A stretch of 64,000 nucleotides of DNA from an uncultured Actinomycetes bacterium (GCA_937863385.1 CALMBW010000018.1:186001-250000); one strand, 5' to 3'. Counted from the stretch's first letter, positions 43,561-52,450 are shown. The notes: generated by a model from the sequence alone, not told the origin. Made by a program: numbers and translations.

Positions 43561-43586
43561 CAAACCCCCTGCGACCAGGGGGTTTG
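43561..43586 (-). terminator. Terminator of tRNA-Gly
   Basis: CAAACCCCCT and AGGGGGTTTG form a perfect ten-pair hairpin with a six-base loop. On the minus strand it is followed by TTTGTTTC and lies five bases downstream of the tRNA 3' end, so it is a standard intrinsic terminator for the tRNA. Confidence 0.8.
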
Positions 43587-43591
43587 TCTTG

Positions 43592-43663
43592 AGCGGGCGA
43601 CCAGATTCGAACTGGCGACCCTCACCTTGGCAAGGTGATGCTCTACCACTGAGCCACGCCCGC
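43592..43663 (-). tRNA. tRNA-Gly (GCC)
   Basis: The minus strand reads GCGGGCG at the 5' end, pairing with CGCCCGC at the 3' end (7 pairs). The D arm, the anticodon arm with loop TTGCCAA and the T arm containing GTTCGAATC are all present. The anticodon is GCC, which reads glycine codons GGC and GGU. CCA is not encoded. It is the likely integration site of the neighbouring element, since its 3' end faces the integrase gene, and it remains intact. Confidence 0.9.
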
Positions 43664-43795
43664 AATGACTGAGCATCTTACCGGTTCAGGAAACCGTGGT
43701 GTTCTCGGATCGCTTCCCGCACCCGTGGTGAGAACACGTACCACTCCGGTGAACTTTTTCGCACTCACGCAGGAGAGCTTGGCCCCTAGGGCGAA

Positions 43796-44662
43796 ATGTC
43801 TGGCTCAGGGATGGAACGGGATGGGCGTGACTTCGGCTTCGAGGAAGCTCGGCGCGATGGGTTGGACGACCTGGCCGAGCTCGATCTCTCCGCGCACCGC
43901 CAAAGGTTCTACCGGCGTCGCATCGCTTCTCCCCTGGCGATCATGTTGCTCTCGGCGCTGGCCGGAGCGTCAGTCGCCTGGATAGTGACCTCGAAGACAC
44001 AGTCCCCGGACGCCACACCCCAGAGTCTCGTGGAGTTGCCCAGCGCCTCACCTGTGCCCGACACGGAGGTGGCGGGGATCCAGGTCGAGTTCGATGAGAA
44101 CGCCAAAGCCCGGCGCGGTGACAAGAAGGGCACGAGAAAGAACGTCACCGTTCGGATCAAGCCGAAGAGATCGACTCCACGAAGGATCAGCGCCCCCAGC
44201 TACAGCACCGCGGCCCCCTCACAACCCACTGCCCCATCGGCCCCGAGTGATCCGAAGCCGAAACCCAAACCGCAGAAGCCCGAGGCCGAACCCTTCGAGT
44301 GGCCGAAGGCGACGCTCTATCACCTGTTCCGCAAGCGCGACAAGCAGCACTATTACACCGTGGATGCCTCGGAAGCAGAGGCTCGCCGCACTGGTGACGG
44401 CTACAAGGACAGGCTGTCGCCGGGCTTCGTCTACACACGCAACAAGTATCCGAAGAAACTCATCCCGGTCTCGATGTGGCCGATCCCCTTCTACGTCTAC
44501 ATCTTCCGGGTCGATCAGGGTGCCGAAACCGTTCCTCTCTATCGCCTCTCCCGCAGAGGGGGCGCCAACGTGATGTACACGTCCTGGGAGGACATTCGCG
44601 CCTCTTGGATCGAAAAGGGATGGACCGATCACGGATACATCGGCTTCATCTATCGTCCGTAG
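43796..44662 (+). CDS. Membrane-anchored DUF5648 protein
   Basis: A 288-residue protein. A charged N-terminus leads to one membrane helix (PLAIMLLSALAGASVAWIVT, about 46-65), a Pro/Ser/Lys-rich linker (120-165), and a C-terminal DUF5648 domain (about 170-288): LYHLFRKRDKQHYYTVDASE and, near the end, DIRASWIEKGWTDHGYIGF. DUF5648 is a lectin-like fold often attached to hydrolases and found outside the cell. Function is unknown. The ATG at 43796 has only a weak binding site. It is the first chromosomal gene after the tRNA boundary. Confidence 0.75.
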   Translation: MSGSGMERDGRDFGFEEARRDGLDDLAELDLSAHRQRFYRRRIASPLAIMLLSALAGASVAWIVTSKTQSPDATPQSLVELPSASPVPDTEVAGIQVEFDENAKARRGDKKGTRKNVTVRIKPKRSTPRRISAPSYSTAAPSQPTAPSAPSDPKPKPKPQKPEAEPFEWPKATLYHLFRKRDKQHYYTVDASEAEARRTGDGYKDRLSPGFVYTRNKYPKKLIPVSMWPIPFYVYIFRVDQGAETVPLYRLSRRGGANVMYTSWEDIRASWIEKGWTDHGYIGFIYRP

Positions 44663-44724
44663 GGCTGCACGATCACCCAGGGCCCGAAGCAGGACGGACG
44701 GGCTCCCCGGAGAACCTCCATGGC

Positions 44725-45183
44725 ATGAAGAACAAGCTAATGATCACCATCGCCGCCGCACTCGTTGCCCTCGGTGCGCTACCCGCAAGCGCTGCCAAGC
44801 CCCTAGAGGGCTCGTTCTCGGCTCAGCTCCTGCCTTTTCCCAAACTGGCTGCGTGGGGTGACCCAGCGGGCCTCACAGCTCCCGGGTGCCTGGCCGGGGA
44901 ACAGGACGTTCACTGGGCAGCCGAAGAATTCACCGCTCCCAAGAATGGTCTTCTGACGGTCAGCAGCGAAGGCTTCACGGGCGACTTCGACCTTTACATC
45001 CTTGATGCTGACGGTCTCGCTATCGGACGCAGCGAGAACAACCAGATCCTCGATCAAGCCCCCGCGGAAGAAGAGACCTTCGCCCCGCTCAAGAAGAAGC
45101 AGATAGTGACCATGGCGGTGTGCAACTGGCTCGGAGCACCGGACGTCACGGTCAACTGGAGCTTCCAGGCCACGAAGAAGTGA
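44725..45183 (+). CDS. Secreted hypothetical protein
   Basis: A 152-residue exported protein with a signal peptide (KLMITIAAALVALGALPASA). The mature part is small and beta-rich, with VHWAAEEFTAPKNGLLTVSS and FTGDFDLYILDADGLAIGRS, like the pre-peptidase C-terminal or similar jelly-roll domains. Two cysteines (APGC, VCNW) could pair. No catalytic residue pattern is visible. The start at 44725 follows the DUF5648 gene by 62 bases, and the gene converges with dut. Confidence 0.65.
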   Translation: MKNKLMITIAAALVALGALPASAAKPLEGSFSAQLLPFPKLAAWGDPAGLTAPGCLAGEQDVHWAAEEFTAPKNGLLTVSSEGFTGDFDLYILDADGLAIGRSENNQILDQAPAEEETFAPLKKKQIVTMAVCNWLGAPDVTVNWSFQATKK

Positions 45184-45189
45184 CCCTCA

Positions 45190-45621
45190 TCAGCGACCGG
45201 TAGAGCCGAAGCCCCCATCACCACGCTCGGAGTCCTCCAGGAGGTCGACCTCGATCAGGTCGGCAGTAACGACCGGTTGGATCACTAGCTGCGCGATCTT
45301 GTCGCCGCGCTCGATCTTGATGGGCTCGGCGGGGTCGAGGTTGACGACGATCACCTTGATCTCTCCCCTGTAACCGGCATCGATCAGTCCGGGCGCATTC
45401 ACCAGCGCCAGGCCCTCGCGGATAGCTCGGCCCGACCGAGCGTGCACGAAACCCGCGTATCCATCCGGGATCGCAACCGCTATCCCCGTCGGCACCGCAG
45501 CCCTTCCTCCCGGCACCAATGTCACCGGTTCGGCTGCCAGCAGGTCAAGACCGGCATCCGATGGACGTGCGTATGCCGGCAGTGGCAGGTCCTTGTCCAG
45601 ACGCTTGATGTGAAGCTTCAC
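45190..45621 (-). CDS. dut: dUTP diphosphatase
   Basis: A 143-residue homotrimeric dUTPase that converts dUTP to dUMP and keeps uracil out of DNA. All five motifs are seen: [15 protein letters not shown] (usually RSGLA), [13 protein letters not shown] with the catalytic Asp, [10 protein letters not shown] and [10 protein letters not shown]. The GTG start overlaps the nrdR stop by four bases, so it is the last gene of the nrdJ-nrdR run, a sensible grouping of dNTP-pool functions. Confidence 0.95.
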   Translation of the reverse strand: MKLHIKRLDKDLPLPAYARPSDAGLDLLAAEPVTLVPGGRAAVPTGIAVAIPDGYAGFVHARSGRAIREGLALVNAPGLIDAGYRGEIKVIVVNLDPAEPIKIERGDKIAQLVIQPVVTADLIEVDLLEDSERGDGGFGSTGR

Positions 45622-46097
45622 CGGTCATCGACCTTCTTGGGTGGGGACTTCTTTAGAAGGATCCCGAGCTCTCGTTCGAAGTCGTTCAACTCTTGGAAGT
45701 CCTTGTACACCGACGCGAAGCGCAGATACGCCACCTCGTCGAGGACGGCCAGACGTTCGAGCACTTCACGGCCGATCTCCGCCGAGGGCACGGGACGCTT
45801 GGGGAAGGCTCGCAAGGCGTCTTCCACATCCTCGGCCAGCGACTCGATCGCGGCAAGCGTTACCGGGCGGTTCTTGGCCGCGGCGATGACCCCGTCCACG
45901 ATCTTGGATCGATCGAAGGCTTCCTCGACGTCGTTGCGCTTGATGATGAGGAGCGGGGTCTCTTCCTGTCGCTCGAAGGTTGTGAACCGCCGGGCGCATG
46001 CGAGACACTCACGCCGGCGCCTGATGGCGCGGCCCTCGTCAGCGGTACGAGAGTCGACAACCTTGTCTTCCTCGTTGTCACAGTAGGGACATCGCAT
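45618..46097 (-). CDS. nrdR: Transcriptional repressor NrdR
   Basis: A 159-residue regulator with an N-terminal zinc ribbon ([15 protein letters not shown] and CLACARRF, four Cys) and an ATP-cone domain from about 48 ([20 protein letters not shown]). It senses ATP/dATP and represses ribonucleotide reductase genes by binding paired NrdR boxes. Such boxes are visible upstream of nrdJ at 50380-50426. The start overlaps the stop of the zinc-ribbon ORF upstream. Confidence 0.95.
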   Translation of the reverse strand: MRCPYCDNEEDKVVDSRTADEGRAIRRRRECLACARRFTTFERQEETPLLIIKRNDVEEAFDRSKIVDGVIAAAKNRPVTLAAIESLAEDVEDALRAFPKRPVPSAEIGREVLERLAVLDEVAYLRFASVYKDFQELNDFERELGILLKKSPPKKVDDR

Positions 46098-46300
46098 CAG
46101 ACCGCTTCGGCATCGCCGCGTCGTAGTGCTTCTAGCTCTTCGCGCAGTCTGCGAACGTTGTCGTGATAGCTATCGGGGTCGGGCTTATCGAGCCCCGAGT
46201 GCGTCGCCCCACCCTCGATCTCGATCCCGCACAGAGGGCACGAGTCGGGCCGGTCCCGAAGGACCGACCCACACCCGCCACATCTCATCCCTCTCCCCAT
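46097..46300 (-). CDS. Small zinc-ribbon protein
   Basis: A 67-residue protein with four cysteines in two pairs, RCGGCGSVL and DSCPLCGIE, forming a zinc ribbon, and then a helical acidic C-terminus (DNVRRLREELEALRRG). Function unknown. Its ATG at 46300 has GGGGGAG just upstream, and an internal ATG at 46288 is possible. It lies 24 bases after nrdJ and overlaps nrdR by one base, so it is part of the reductase operon. Confidence 0.75.
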   Translation of the reverse strand: MGRGMRCGGCGSVLRDRPDSCPLCGIEIEGGATHSGLDKPDPDSYHDNVRRLREELEALRRGDAEAV

Positions 46301-46324
46301 GTCTCCCCCTGGGGCGAATCTTTC

Positions 46325-49300
46325 TTAGGAACAGCCGCTGGTCGAGCCGCAGGACGTACATGCGAAACATGAACCGGCAGGCACCATCTCGACACCACAG
46401 GTTCCGCAGAAAGGCCGGGAACCGGTGTGAGCAGATGCGACGGGGCCTAGCACGATGGTGCCCTCGGGCTTCGAGCCACCATTCTCTTTGCCGTGACCGT
46501 TCCCGTTGCCGTTGCCGCTGCCGTTCGGAGCGACCTCAGCGGCGGGTTCGAGCTTTGCCTCGATCTCTTCGCGGCGCTCGCCCGAGGTCCGGATGCCAAG
46601 CAGATGGCGGTCCGACGGTTCGAGGTACTCGACGGCGAGGCGACGGAACACGTAGTCGAGGATCGACGTGGCGATACGCAGGTCGGCGTCGTCGGTCATA
46701 CCGGAAGGCTCGAACCGGGTGTTGACGAACTGCTTCACGTAGGCGGTCAGAGGAACTCCGTACTGCAGCCCCATCGAGATCGACACCGCGAACGCATCCA
46801 TGATCCCCGCCAGCGTTGAACCCTGCTTGGCGACCCGCAGGAAGATCTCGCCTACGGTGCCATCCGGGAATTCGCCTGCGGTGAGATAGCCCTCGGTGTC
46901 GGCAACACGGAACTTGAAGGTCATGCTGCGGCGGGCCTTCGGCAGGCGCCTGCGGACCGGCTCGGCAGGCGCCGAGACCGGAGCTTCATCCTCGGCCTTG
47001 TCCTTCTTGGCGAGGCTGAGCGGCTGTCCAACCTTGCAGTTGTCACGGTAGATAGCGAGTGCCTTGAGGCCGAGACGCCATCCCTCGAGGTATGCCTGCT
47101 CGACGTCTTCCACGCTCACGTGCTCGGGCAGGTTCACCGTCTTGGAGATGGCACCGGAGATGAACGGTTGCACCGCGGCCATCATCTTGATGTGTCCCAT
47201 GTAATGGATGCTGCGCTCGCCCATGGCGGTGTCGAACACTGGTAGGTGCTCTTCATGCAGGTGCGGAGCGCCAACGACGTGGGAGTTCTCGTCGATGTAG
47301 CCGATGATGTCGGCGATCTGAGCGTCGTCGTAGCCGAGCTTGCGCAGGGCACGAGGCACACTCTGGTTGACGATCGACATCGTCCCGCCGCCGACGAGCT
47401 TCTTGAGCTTCTTGAGCGCCAGGTCCGGCTCGATACCGGTCGTGTCACAGTCCATCAGTAACCCGATGGTCCCGGTCGGAGCCAGCACCGTGGCCTGAGC
47501 GTTGCGGTATCCGTAACGCTCGCCGAGCTCGACGGCCTCGTCCCAGACCTCGCGTGCTGCCGCCACGAGCGCATTGGGAGCAAAGTCCTCGGGGATCTCG
47601 TAGGCAGCCTCGCGGTGCTTGTTCATGACCCGCAAGTGAGGCTCGCGGTTGGCATCGAACTCTTCGTAGGTACCAACCCTGCGGGCGATCTTGGCCGAGG
47701 TCGCGTAGCAGTGACCGGTCATGATCGACATCAGCGACGCGGCCCAGGTCCGGCCCTCGTCGGAATCGTAAGGAAGGCCTTCGGTCATCAGCAGTGCGCC
47801 GAGGTTGGCGAAACCCTGACCGAGCTGACGGAAACGGTGGCTGTTCTCGCCGATGCGCTCGGTGGGATAGCTGGCGAATCCAACCGAGATCTCTTGCGCC
47901 AGGAACATGACCTCGACCGCGTGCTTGTATCCATCGATGTCGAACTCGAGGTTCTCGTCCATGAACTTCATGAGGTTGAGACTGGCCAGGTTGCAGCTGG
48001 AGTTGTCTACATGCATGTACTCGCTGCAGTTACTGACAACGACCCCATTGACCATGTACGAGTGGTGGAGCGGCTCGGTCAGGTTATAGGTGAGCTCGAA
48101 ACCATCGGAGTCGCGAGAAACGAGCTGGGAGTAAGAACGCGACTGATAGCGCTCGTGGTTTGCCAGGGTGGCTTCGAGCTTAAAGAGCTTGCGCTCGAGA
48201 TCGAAACCGATCGCTCCGAAGAAGATGCCCAGCGCCTTGCCGCTGATCCTCAGGTCGTAGCTCGGCCTGGAACTGTAGATGGCCTCGGATCCGTCCTTTC
48301 GAACGTGAGAGAAACCAGCCTCGCTCGCTCCGCCTGTGTTGTAGATCCGGCTAGTGACTCCGAACCGGGTGAGAAGGAGTTGCACGTCTCGCAGCAGTTC
48401 CTCGGACGCACTTCCCAGACCCGCGTACCGAGTTTTGGGGCCGTCCACCGCACACCCATCGCCATCGAACAAGCCACGCAGGAATGCAGCAACGATGTCG
48501 TCGGGTGCCTGGAAGATCGGATCGGGAACGCGCTTGTCGTGCGCGCGGCGAGCAGTCAGGCCCAAAGCCTCGAGGAAGAGGCGGAAGGGCCTGCGGCTTA
48601 CCCGCAGCTGAACGGTGCCGTTGTCCTGCAGGCTCGGCTTGGGAGCCCGGCCCCCATTGATCTTCGTGAGTAGCTCGAGGTGGCGAGGCAAGATCTCGTT
48701 ACGGTCCTCGTCGGACCCATAGATGGTCGTGACCACGTCACCAGAGATCGAGCCGTCCCCTACGAGCCACCCGAGGTAGTGGGCGAACTCCTCATCCCAC
48801 TTCTCGGGAAGTTCGAGCGTCAGCTTCTTGTCGTGCTTGGAGGTATAGGCGGCGAGCTCGGTGACAACCGGCAATGCATAGCTGGCCATCGGTGCAGGGG
48901 TTGCGTGAGCGATCGTCTTGACGTGGTCGTCTTCACCAAGCTCGTCGGCCCGGACCCAGCCGCGGTTCTCGGTCCAGATGCGGTGGTTCGGGGTGCATCG
49001 GACCTCACGGCCGTCCGAGAAACGCAGGCGCAGGATCTCGTTGATGCCCGTGACCATGAACTGGGTCGGAGACGAAAGCACGATCGAGTCGAACGGCGCG
49101 TCCGGGTGCGTCGCCCCATGCGTGTAGACGTCGAACGTCTCCCCATCGATGACCCGCATCATCATCTCTTCGAATCCGACGAGTCCCTTGTCCGTATGGA
49201 CCTTCGCGTCACCGGGGAAGCAAGGGTTGCTCGCGTTGATGCGTGAGGTGTTGGAGGCCGTGTGCCAGTCGTTGATGGTGGTGTCGTACTGCATCCCCGG

Positions 49301-50305
49301 GTCGGCACACTCCCATGCCGCCTGGGCGATCTCGCGGAAGAGCTCGCGCGCGGGCACCTTCTCGATGGTGGTCCCATCGGTGACGGCCTTGAGCTCCCAG
49401 TCGCGGCCGTCTGCGACGGCTTGCATGAACTCATCGTTGACGCGCACGGAGTTGTTGGCGTTCTGGTACTGGATCGAGTGGCTGTCACGGCCGTCGAGAT
49501 CCATATCGAAGCCGGCTTCTCGCAGTGCGCGGGCCTTGCGCTCTTCTTGCGCCTTGCACCAGATGAAGTCCTTGACGTCGGGGTGATCGACGTTGAGCAC
49601 GACCATCTTTGCCGCACGACGGGTCGCGCCACCGGACTTGATCGTCCCAGCCGACGCATCGGCACCACGCATGAACGACACGGGACCCGAAGCGGTTCCG
49701 CCCGAACGCAGACGTTCCTTGCTAGAGCGGATCGCAGACAGGTTGAGCCCCGCACCGGAACCGTGCTTGAAGATGAGGCCTTCCTCGGTGTACCAGTTCA
49801 GGATCGAACGCATGTCGTCGTCCACCGACAAGATGAAGCAAGCGCTCACCTGCTCCTCGCCTTTAGGGCGCCACCCGACGTTGAACCACACCGGGGAGTT
49901 GAAAGCAGCTTTCTGGGTCACGAGGAGGTGGGTCAGCTCGTCCTTGAAGATCTGGGCCTCGGTCTCGTCTACGAAGTAACCGCGTGCTAGCCCCTCTTCG
50001 TGATACCGATCGACCACGCGGGAGATCATCTGCTTGACGGAACGCTCACGCTCGGGGGTTCCGGGCGAACCGCGGAAGTACTTCTGGGCGGCGATGTTGG
50101 TGGCGTTCTGGGACCACGACTTGGGGAACTCGATGTCGTGCTGCTCGAAAGCCACCTCGCCGGTCTTGTAATTGGCGATGACGGCTTCCCGGATCTCCCA
50201 TTCGATCTCGTCGTAGGGGTGCACCCCCTCGGTGGTGAAATGCCGACGGATCTGAAGCTCGCCCGTGGTGGTAGCTGAGCCCGCTGAATGGGACGTTGGT
50301 GCCAC
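46325..50305 (-). CDS. nrdJ: Vitamin B12-dependent ribonucleotide reductase with intein
   Basis: A 1326-residue precursor: 928 residues of class II reductase plus a 398-residue intein. Reductase parts include FNSPVWFNVGW, SACFILSVDDD, the nucleotide-binding KHGSGAGLNLSAIRS, NPCSEYMHVDNSSCNLASLN (after splicing), and VLAPTGTIGLLMDCDTTGIE. The C-terminus has a Gly/Asn linker and a zinc finger, FCGTCGVEM and CFACTSCGSTSGCS, with the redox cysteines. It makes deoxyribonucleotides using adenosylcobalamin. The GTG start follows GGGGGAG. NrdR boxes lie about 75-120 bases upstream, and nrdR is in the same operon. Confidence 0.95.
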   Translation of the reverse strand: MAPTSHSAGSATTTGELQIRRHFTTEGVHPYDEIEWEIREAVIANYKTGEVAFEQHDIEFPKSWSQNATNIAAQKYFRGSPGTPERERSVKQMISRVVDRYHEEGLARGYFVDETEAQIFKDELTHLLVTQKAAFNSPVWFNVGWRPKGEEQVSACFILSVDDDMRSILNWYTEEGLIFKHGSGAGLNLSAIRSSKERLRSGGTASGPVSFMRGADASAGTIKSGGATRRAAKMVVLNVDHPDVKDFIWCKAQEERKARALREAGFDMDLDGRDSHSIQYQNANNSVRVNDEFMQAVADGRDWELKAVTDGTTIEKVPARELFREIAQAAWECADPGMQYDTTINDWHTASNTSRINASNPCFPGDAKVHTDKGLVGFEEMMMRVIDGETFDVYTHGATHPDAPFDSIVLSSPTQFMVTGINEILRLRFSDGREVRCTPNHRIWTENRGWVRADELGEDDHVKTIAHATPAPMASYALPVVTELAAYTSKHDKKLTLELPEKWDEEFAHYLGWLVGDGSISGDVVTTIYGSDEDRNEILPRHLELLTKINGGRAPKPSLQDNGTVQLRVSRRPFRLFLEALGLTARRAHDKRVPDPIFQAPDDIVAAFLRGLFDGDGCAVDGPKTRYAGLGSASEELLRDVQLLLTRFGVTSRIYNTGGASEAGFSHVRKDGSEAIYSSRPSYDLRISGKALGIFFGAIGFDLERKLFKLEATLANHERYQSRSYSQLVSRDSDGFELTYNLTEPLHHSYMVNGVVVSNCSEYMHVDNSSCNLASLNLMKFMDENLEFDIDGYKHAVEVMFLAQEISVGFASYPTERIGENSHRFRQLGQGFANLGALLMTEGLPYDSDEGRTWAASLMSIMTGHCYATSAKIARRVGTYEEFDANREPHLRVMNKHREAAYEIPEDFAPNALVAAAREVWDEAVELGERYGYRNAQATVLAPTGTIGLLMDCDTTGIEPDLALKKLKKLVGGGTMSIVNQSVPRALRKLGYDDAQIADIIGYIDENSHVVGAPHLHEEHLPVFDTAMGERSIHYMGHIKMMAAVQPFISGAISKTVNLPEHVSVEDVEQAYLEGWRLGLKALAIYRDNCKVGQPLSLAKKDKAEDEAPVSAPAEPVRRRLPKARRSMTFKFRVADTEGYLTAGEFPDGTVGEIFLRVAKQGSTLAGIMDAFAVSISMGLQYGVPLTAYVKQFVNTRFEPSGMTDDADLRIATSILDYVFRRLAVEYLEPSDRHLLGIRTSGERREEIEAKLEPAAEVAPNGSGNGNGNGHGKENGGSKPEGTIVLGPVASAHTGSRPFCGTCGVEMVPAGSCFACTSCGSTSGCS
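48029..49222 (-). other. Intein with LAGLIDADG endonuclease inside nrdJ
   Basis: Residues 362-759 of NrdJ. It starts at Cys362 (CFPGDAKVHTDKGLVGFEEM), has the block B CTPNHRIW, two LAGLIDADG motifs (HYLGWLVGDGSI and FLRGLFDGDGCA), and ends HHSYMVNGVVVSN before Cys760. Excision would join NP to CSEYMHVDN at the conserved reductase site. The last two residues are Ser-Asn instead of the usual His-Asn, a departure that some inteins tolerate. The homing endonuclease looks complete. Confidence 0.9.
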
Positions 50306-50379
50306 TGATGCTCCCCCTTCCGGGACGCGAAGAACCCCTTCGCGGCCCCCTCTAGTTTCCCACGCCCCCGCCGCTATAC

Positions 50380-50426
50380 CTACGACATCTAGGGGCTTTC
50401 ACCCATGCCCCCACTAGATGTTGTGG
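50380..50426 (-). promoter_or_regulatory. Paired NrdR boxes upstream of nrdJ
   Basis: CTACGACATCTAGGGG (50380-50395) and CCACTAGATGTTGTGG (50411-50426) are two 16-base NrdR-type palindromes in opposite orientation, with starts 31 bases apart. Known NrdR boxes come in such pairs about three helical turns apart. They predict repression of nrdJ by the NrdR encoded downstream. Confidence 0.8.
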
Positions 50427-50491
50427 AAGCGCAGGGATGAAATTACGCCTGTGTAAGTCCGAGGTCAAGGGTAGAAGCCAACAAACGCGAA

Positions 50492-50872
50492 CTATCTTGG
50501 CAAGCGCACCTCAAGCCCCGCAACGGCGGCGCCCGTCAGTGAGTTCAGCTCGACCGTGGCGTCTACGTACGTACGCAGATCGGTGCCCGGCGCGGCGTAC
50601 CGCCGGGCCAGATCCCACAGGGTCTGGCCGCTTCTCAGCGTCACCGAGGCCGGGGCGCCGGGCTTAGAGGTTGCCGAGGCCGGTCCCGCCCCTGCCAGCT
50701 GGAAACCCGCAAGGGTGACGGCGATCGCCACGGTAGCAACGACGATGCGGCGGCGAACAAAGACCTCGTGGCGCTCCCGCCGGACCCGTGCCCGCACGGC
50801 CCGGGTGGGAAAGCCGATCACCAGGGCATCACGTTGCTGGAGCAGTTCCTCTTGCCTGACCGCCATCTCCAC
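50492..50872 (-). CDS. LysM-domain protein divergent from lexA
   Basis: A 126-residue protein with a membrane helix (VVATVAIAVTLAGFQLAGAG, about 44-63) and one LysM domain (about 76-124: VTLRSGQTLWDLARRYAAPG). A LysM gene divergent from lexA is a conserved actinobacterial arrangement; the mycobacterial relative Rv2719c (ChiZ) and Bacillus YneA delay cell division in the SOS response. LexA-type boxes lie in the shared upstream region. GTG 50872 or ATG 50866 may be used. Confidence 0.8.
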   Translation of the reverse strand: MEMAVRQEELLQQRDALVIGFPTRAVRARVRRERHEVFVRRRIVVATVAIAVTLAGFQLAGAGPASATSKPGAPASVTLRSGQTLWDLARRYAAPGTDLRTYVDATVELNSLTGAAVAGLEVRLPR

Positions 50873-50970
50873 CCCTGCCTTTCGCCTGTCCTATCGGTGC
50901 CATCTCGGCCGCCGGGTTGCTCTGACAGACGCTAGCCAGACCCTGCGACGAAAACCGCCAGAGCCCGCCT

Positions 50971-51087
50971 GCGAACGTCTGTTCGCTATCCTAATAGAAC
51001 AGACGTTCGCATTGCAAGCCCTGAATCGAACAGATGTTCTTGATTCTGCGAGTGATCTCGCATATGGTTAGCCGAACACTTGTTCGC
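50971..51087. promoter_or_regulatory. Array of LexA (SOS) boxes
   Basis: Four sites fit the actinobacterial consensus CGAACN4GTTCG: GCGAACGTCTGTTCGC (50971-50986), TAGAACAGACGTTCGC (50995-51010), TCGAACAGATGTTCTT (51026-51041) and CCGAACACTTGTTCGC (51072-51087). A weaker half-site follows at 51091-51106. They sit between the LysM gene and lexA, so both are expected to be LexA-repressed. Confidence 0.85.
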
Positions 51088-51156
51088 AAGCGTGCACTTG
51101 TTCGCAGCGGCACTGCAAGAACGTGTCAGAGACCCCGAGCCAGAGGGAGGGCCACG

Positions 51157-51798
51157 ATGGTCGACGGATTGACCGACCGCCAACTTCAAACCCTGCACTT
51201 CATCGCCGAAGCGGTAGCCGAGCGGGGTTATCCCCCGTCCGTCAGGGAGATCTGTGAAGGCATGGGGCTGGCGTCAAGCTCTACGGCGCACTCACACCTG
51301 AAGGCACTTCAGCGCAAGGGCTACATCAAGATCGACCCCACAAAGCCCCGCGCTATCGAACTCTTGTACGACGCCGATACCGGACTGCCCTTCGAGCGTC
51401 GTCCGGTGCGCTCGGTCCCTTTGCTCGGCCGCATCGCGGCGGGTACACCCATCCTGGCCGAACAACACGTGGAGGAATTGCTGCCCCTGCCACTTGACTG
51501 GGTGGGCGACGGCAACATCTTCATGCTCGAGGTCTCAGGCGACTCCATGATCGACGCCGGCATCTTCGATGGCGACTTCGTCATCATCCGTCAGCAACCG
51601 ACGGCTCACTCGGGTGAGATCGTTGCGGCCATGATGCCCAACGAGTACTCAGACGAGGCCGAAGCAACCGTCAAGACGATCCGCCACAAGGGCTCGGCCG
51701 TCATCTTCGAACCCGCCAACCCAACGATGGAGCCCTTCGAAGCCCCCGCAGGCACCGAGATCCTCGGAAAGGTAGTAGCCGTCTTCCGCCGCCTGTAG
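51157..51798 (+). CDS. lexA: LexA repressor
   Basis: A 213-residue SOS repressor. The N-terminal winged helix has LTDRQLQTLHFIAEAVAERG and EGMGLASSSTAHSHLKALQR. The cleavage site is Ala95-Gly96 (IAAGTPIL), and the catalytic pair is Ser130 (SGDSMID) and Lys173 (TVKTIR). The ATG at 51157 is fixed by GGAGG. RecA-stimulated self-cleavage relieves repression. Its own promoter region has several LexA boxes, giving autoregulation. Confidence 0.95.
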   Translation: MVDGLTDRQLQTLHFIAEAVAERGYPPSVREICEGMGLASSSTAHSHLKALQRKGYIKIDPTKPRAIELLYDADTGLPFERRPVRSVPLLGRIAAGTPILAEQHVEELLPLPLDWVGDGNIFMLEVSGDSMIDAGIFDGDFVIIRQQPTAHSGEIVAAMMPNEYSDEAEATVKTIRHKGSAVIFEPANPTMEPFEAPAGTEILGKVVAVFRRL

Positions 51799-51952
51799 CC
51801 GTTGGCCCGACGCCAAGCTTGAAGCTGCACCTGGGCAGCTCGCTTGGGGAGGCGGGGCGGGTGTACCAGCCGGGGCGGCTCGAAAAACTCATCCTAGTGC
51901 AACGGACCCGCCTTCTGCTGCGTGTTAGTTCCATGGGATCGGTAGGGAACCC

Positions 51953-52450
51953 GTGAACGACGTGGAGACATTCTGTTCAAGGAACCATGCGCGTCTGGTT
52001 GGGATGCTCAGTCTCTATTGCGGCGAGCGCGCCATTGCCGAAGAGCTAGCGCAGGAAGCGCTAGCAAGAGTCTGGAGGGATTGGCGAAAGGTCGCTGGAA
52101 TGGATCGGCCCGAGGCCTGGCTACACAAAGTTGCTTTGAACCTCGCCCGGTCCCATTTTCGCCGGACATCTGCCGAGCGTAGGGCAACCGCTCGCGTCGT
52201 TCCCGCCACCCACTATGAAGAGCCCGACAGCGCTGAGAAACAAGCAGTGCGCGATGCGGTCTGCAGGCTACCTGTGAGACAGAAGACCGCCCTCATCCTT
52301 CGCTACTACCTCGACCTCCCCTATCTAGAGATCGCCGTCCGCATGGGTGTGCCAGAGGCAACGGCTCGATCGTTAGTGAGCAGAGCGATAGCCCGTCTGC
52401 GGCTCAACGAAGGATTCGATCGAAGCAAGGAGGTCGCGGATGCCACCTGA
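51953..52450 (+). CDS. ECF sigma factor (SigE-like)
   Basis: A 165-residue sigma factor. Region 2: LYCGERAIAEELAQEALARV with WRKVAGMDRPEAWLHKVALN; region 4: CRLPVRQKTALILRYYLDLP and IAVRMGVPEATARSLVSRAI. It starts at GTG 51953 with a weak binding site, and overlaps the next gene by 11 bases. Together with the following membrane protein it forms a sigma/anti-sigma pair like that at 38304-39664. Confidence 0.85.
   Translation: MNDVETFCSRNHARLVGMLSLYCGERAIAEELAQEALARVWRDWRKVAGMDRPEAWLHKVALNLARSHFRRTSAERRATARVVPATHYEEPDSAEKQAVRDAVCRLPVRQKTALILRYYLDLPYLEIAVRMGVPEATARSLVSRAIARLRLNEGFDRSKEVADAT

Noticed and set aside
47615-48673. Long plus-strand open frame of 352 codons inside nrdJ
   Set aside because: It lies antisense to well-conserved reductase and intein sequence and its translation has no family resemblance; high GC content commonly opens such antisense frames.
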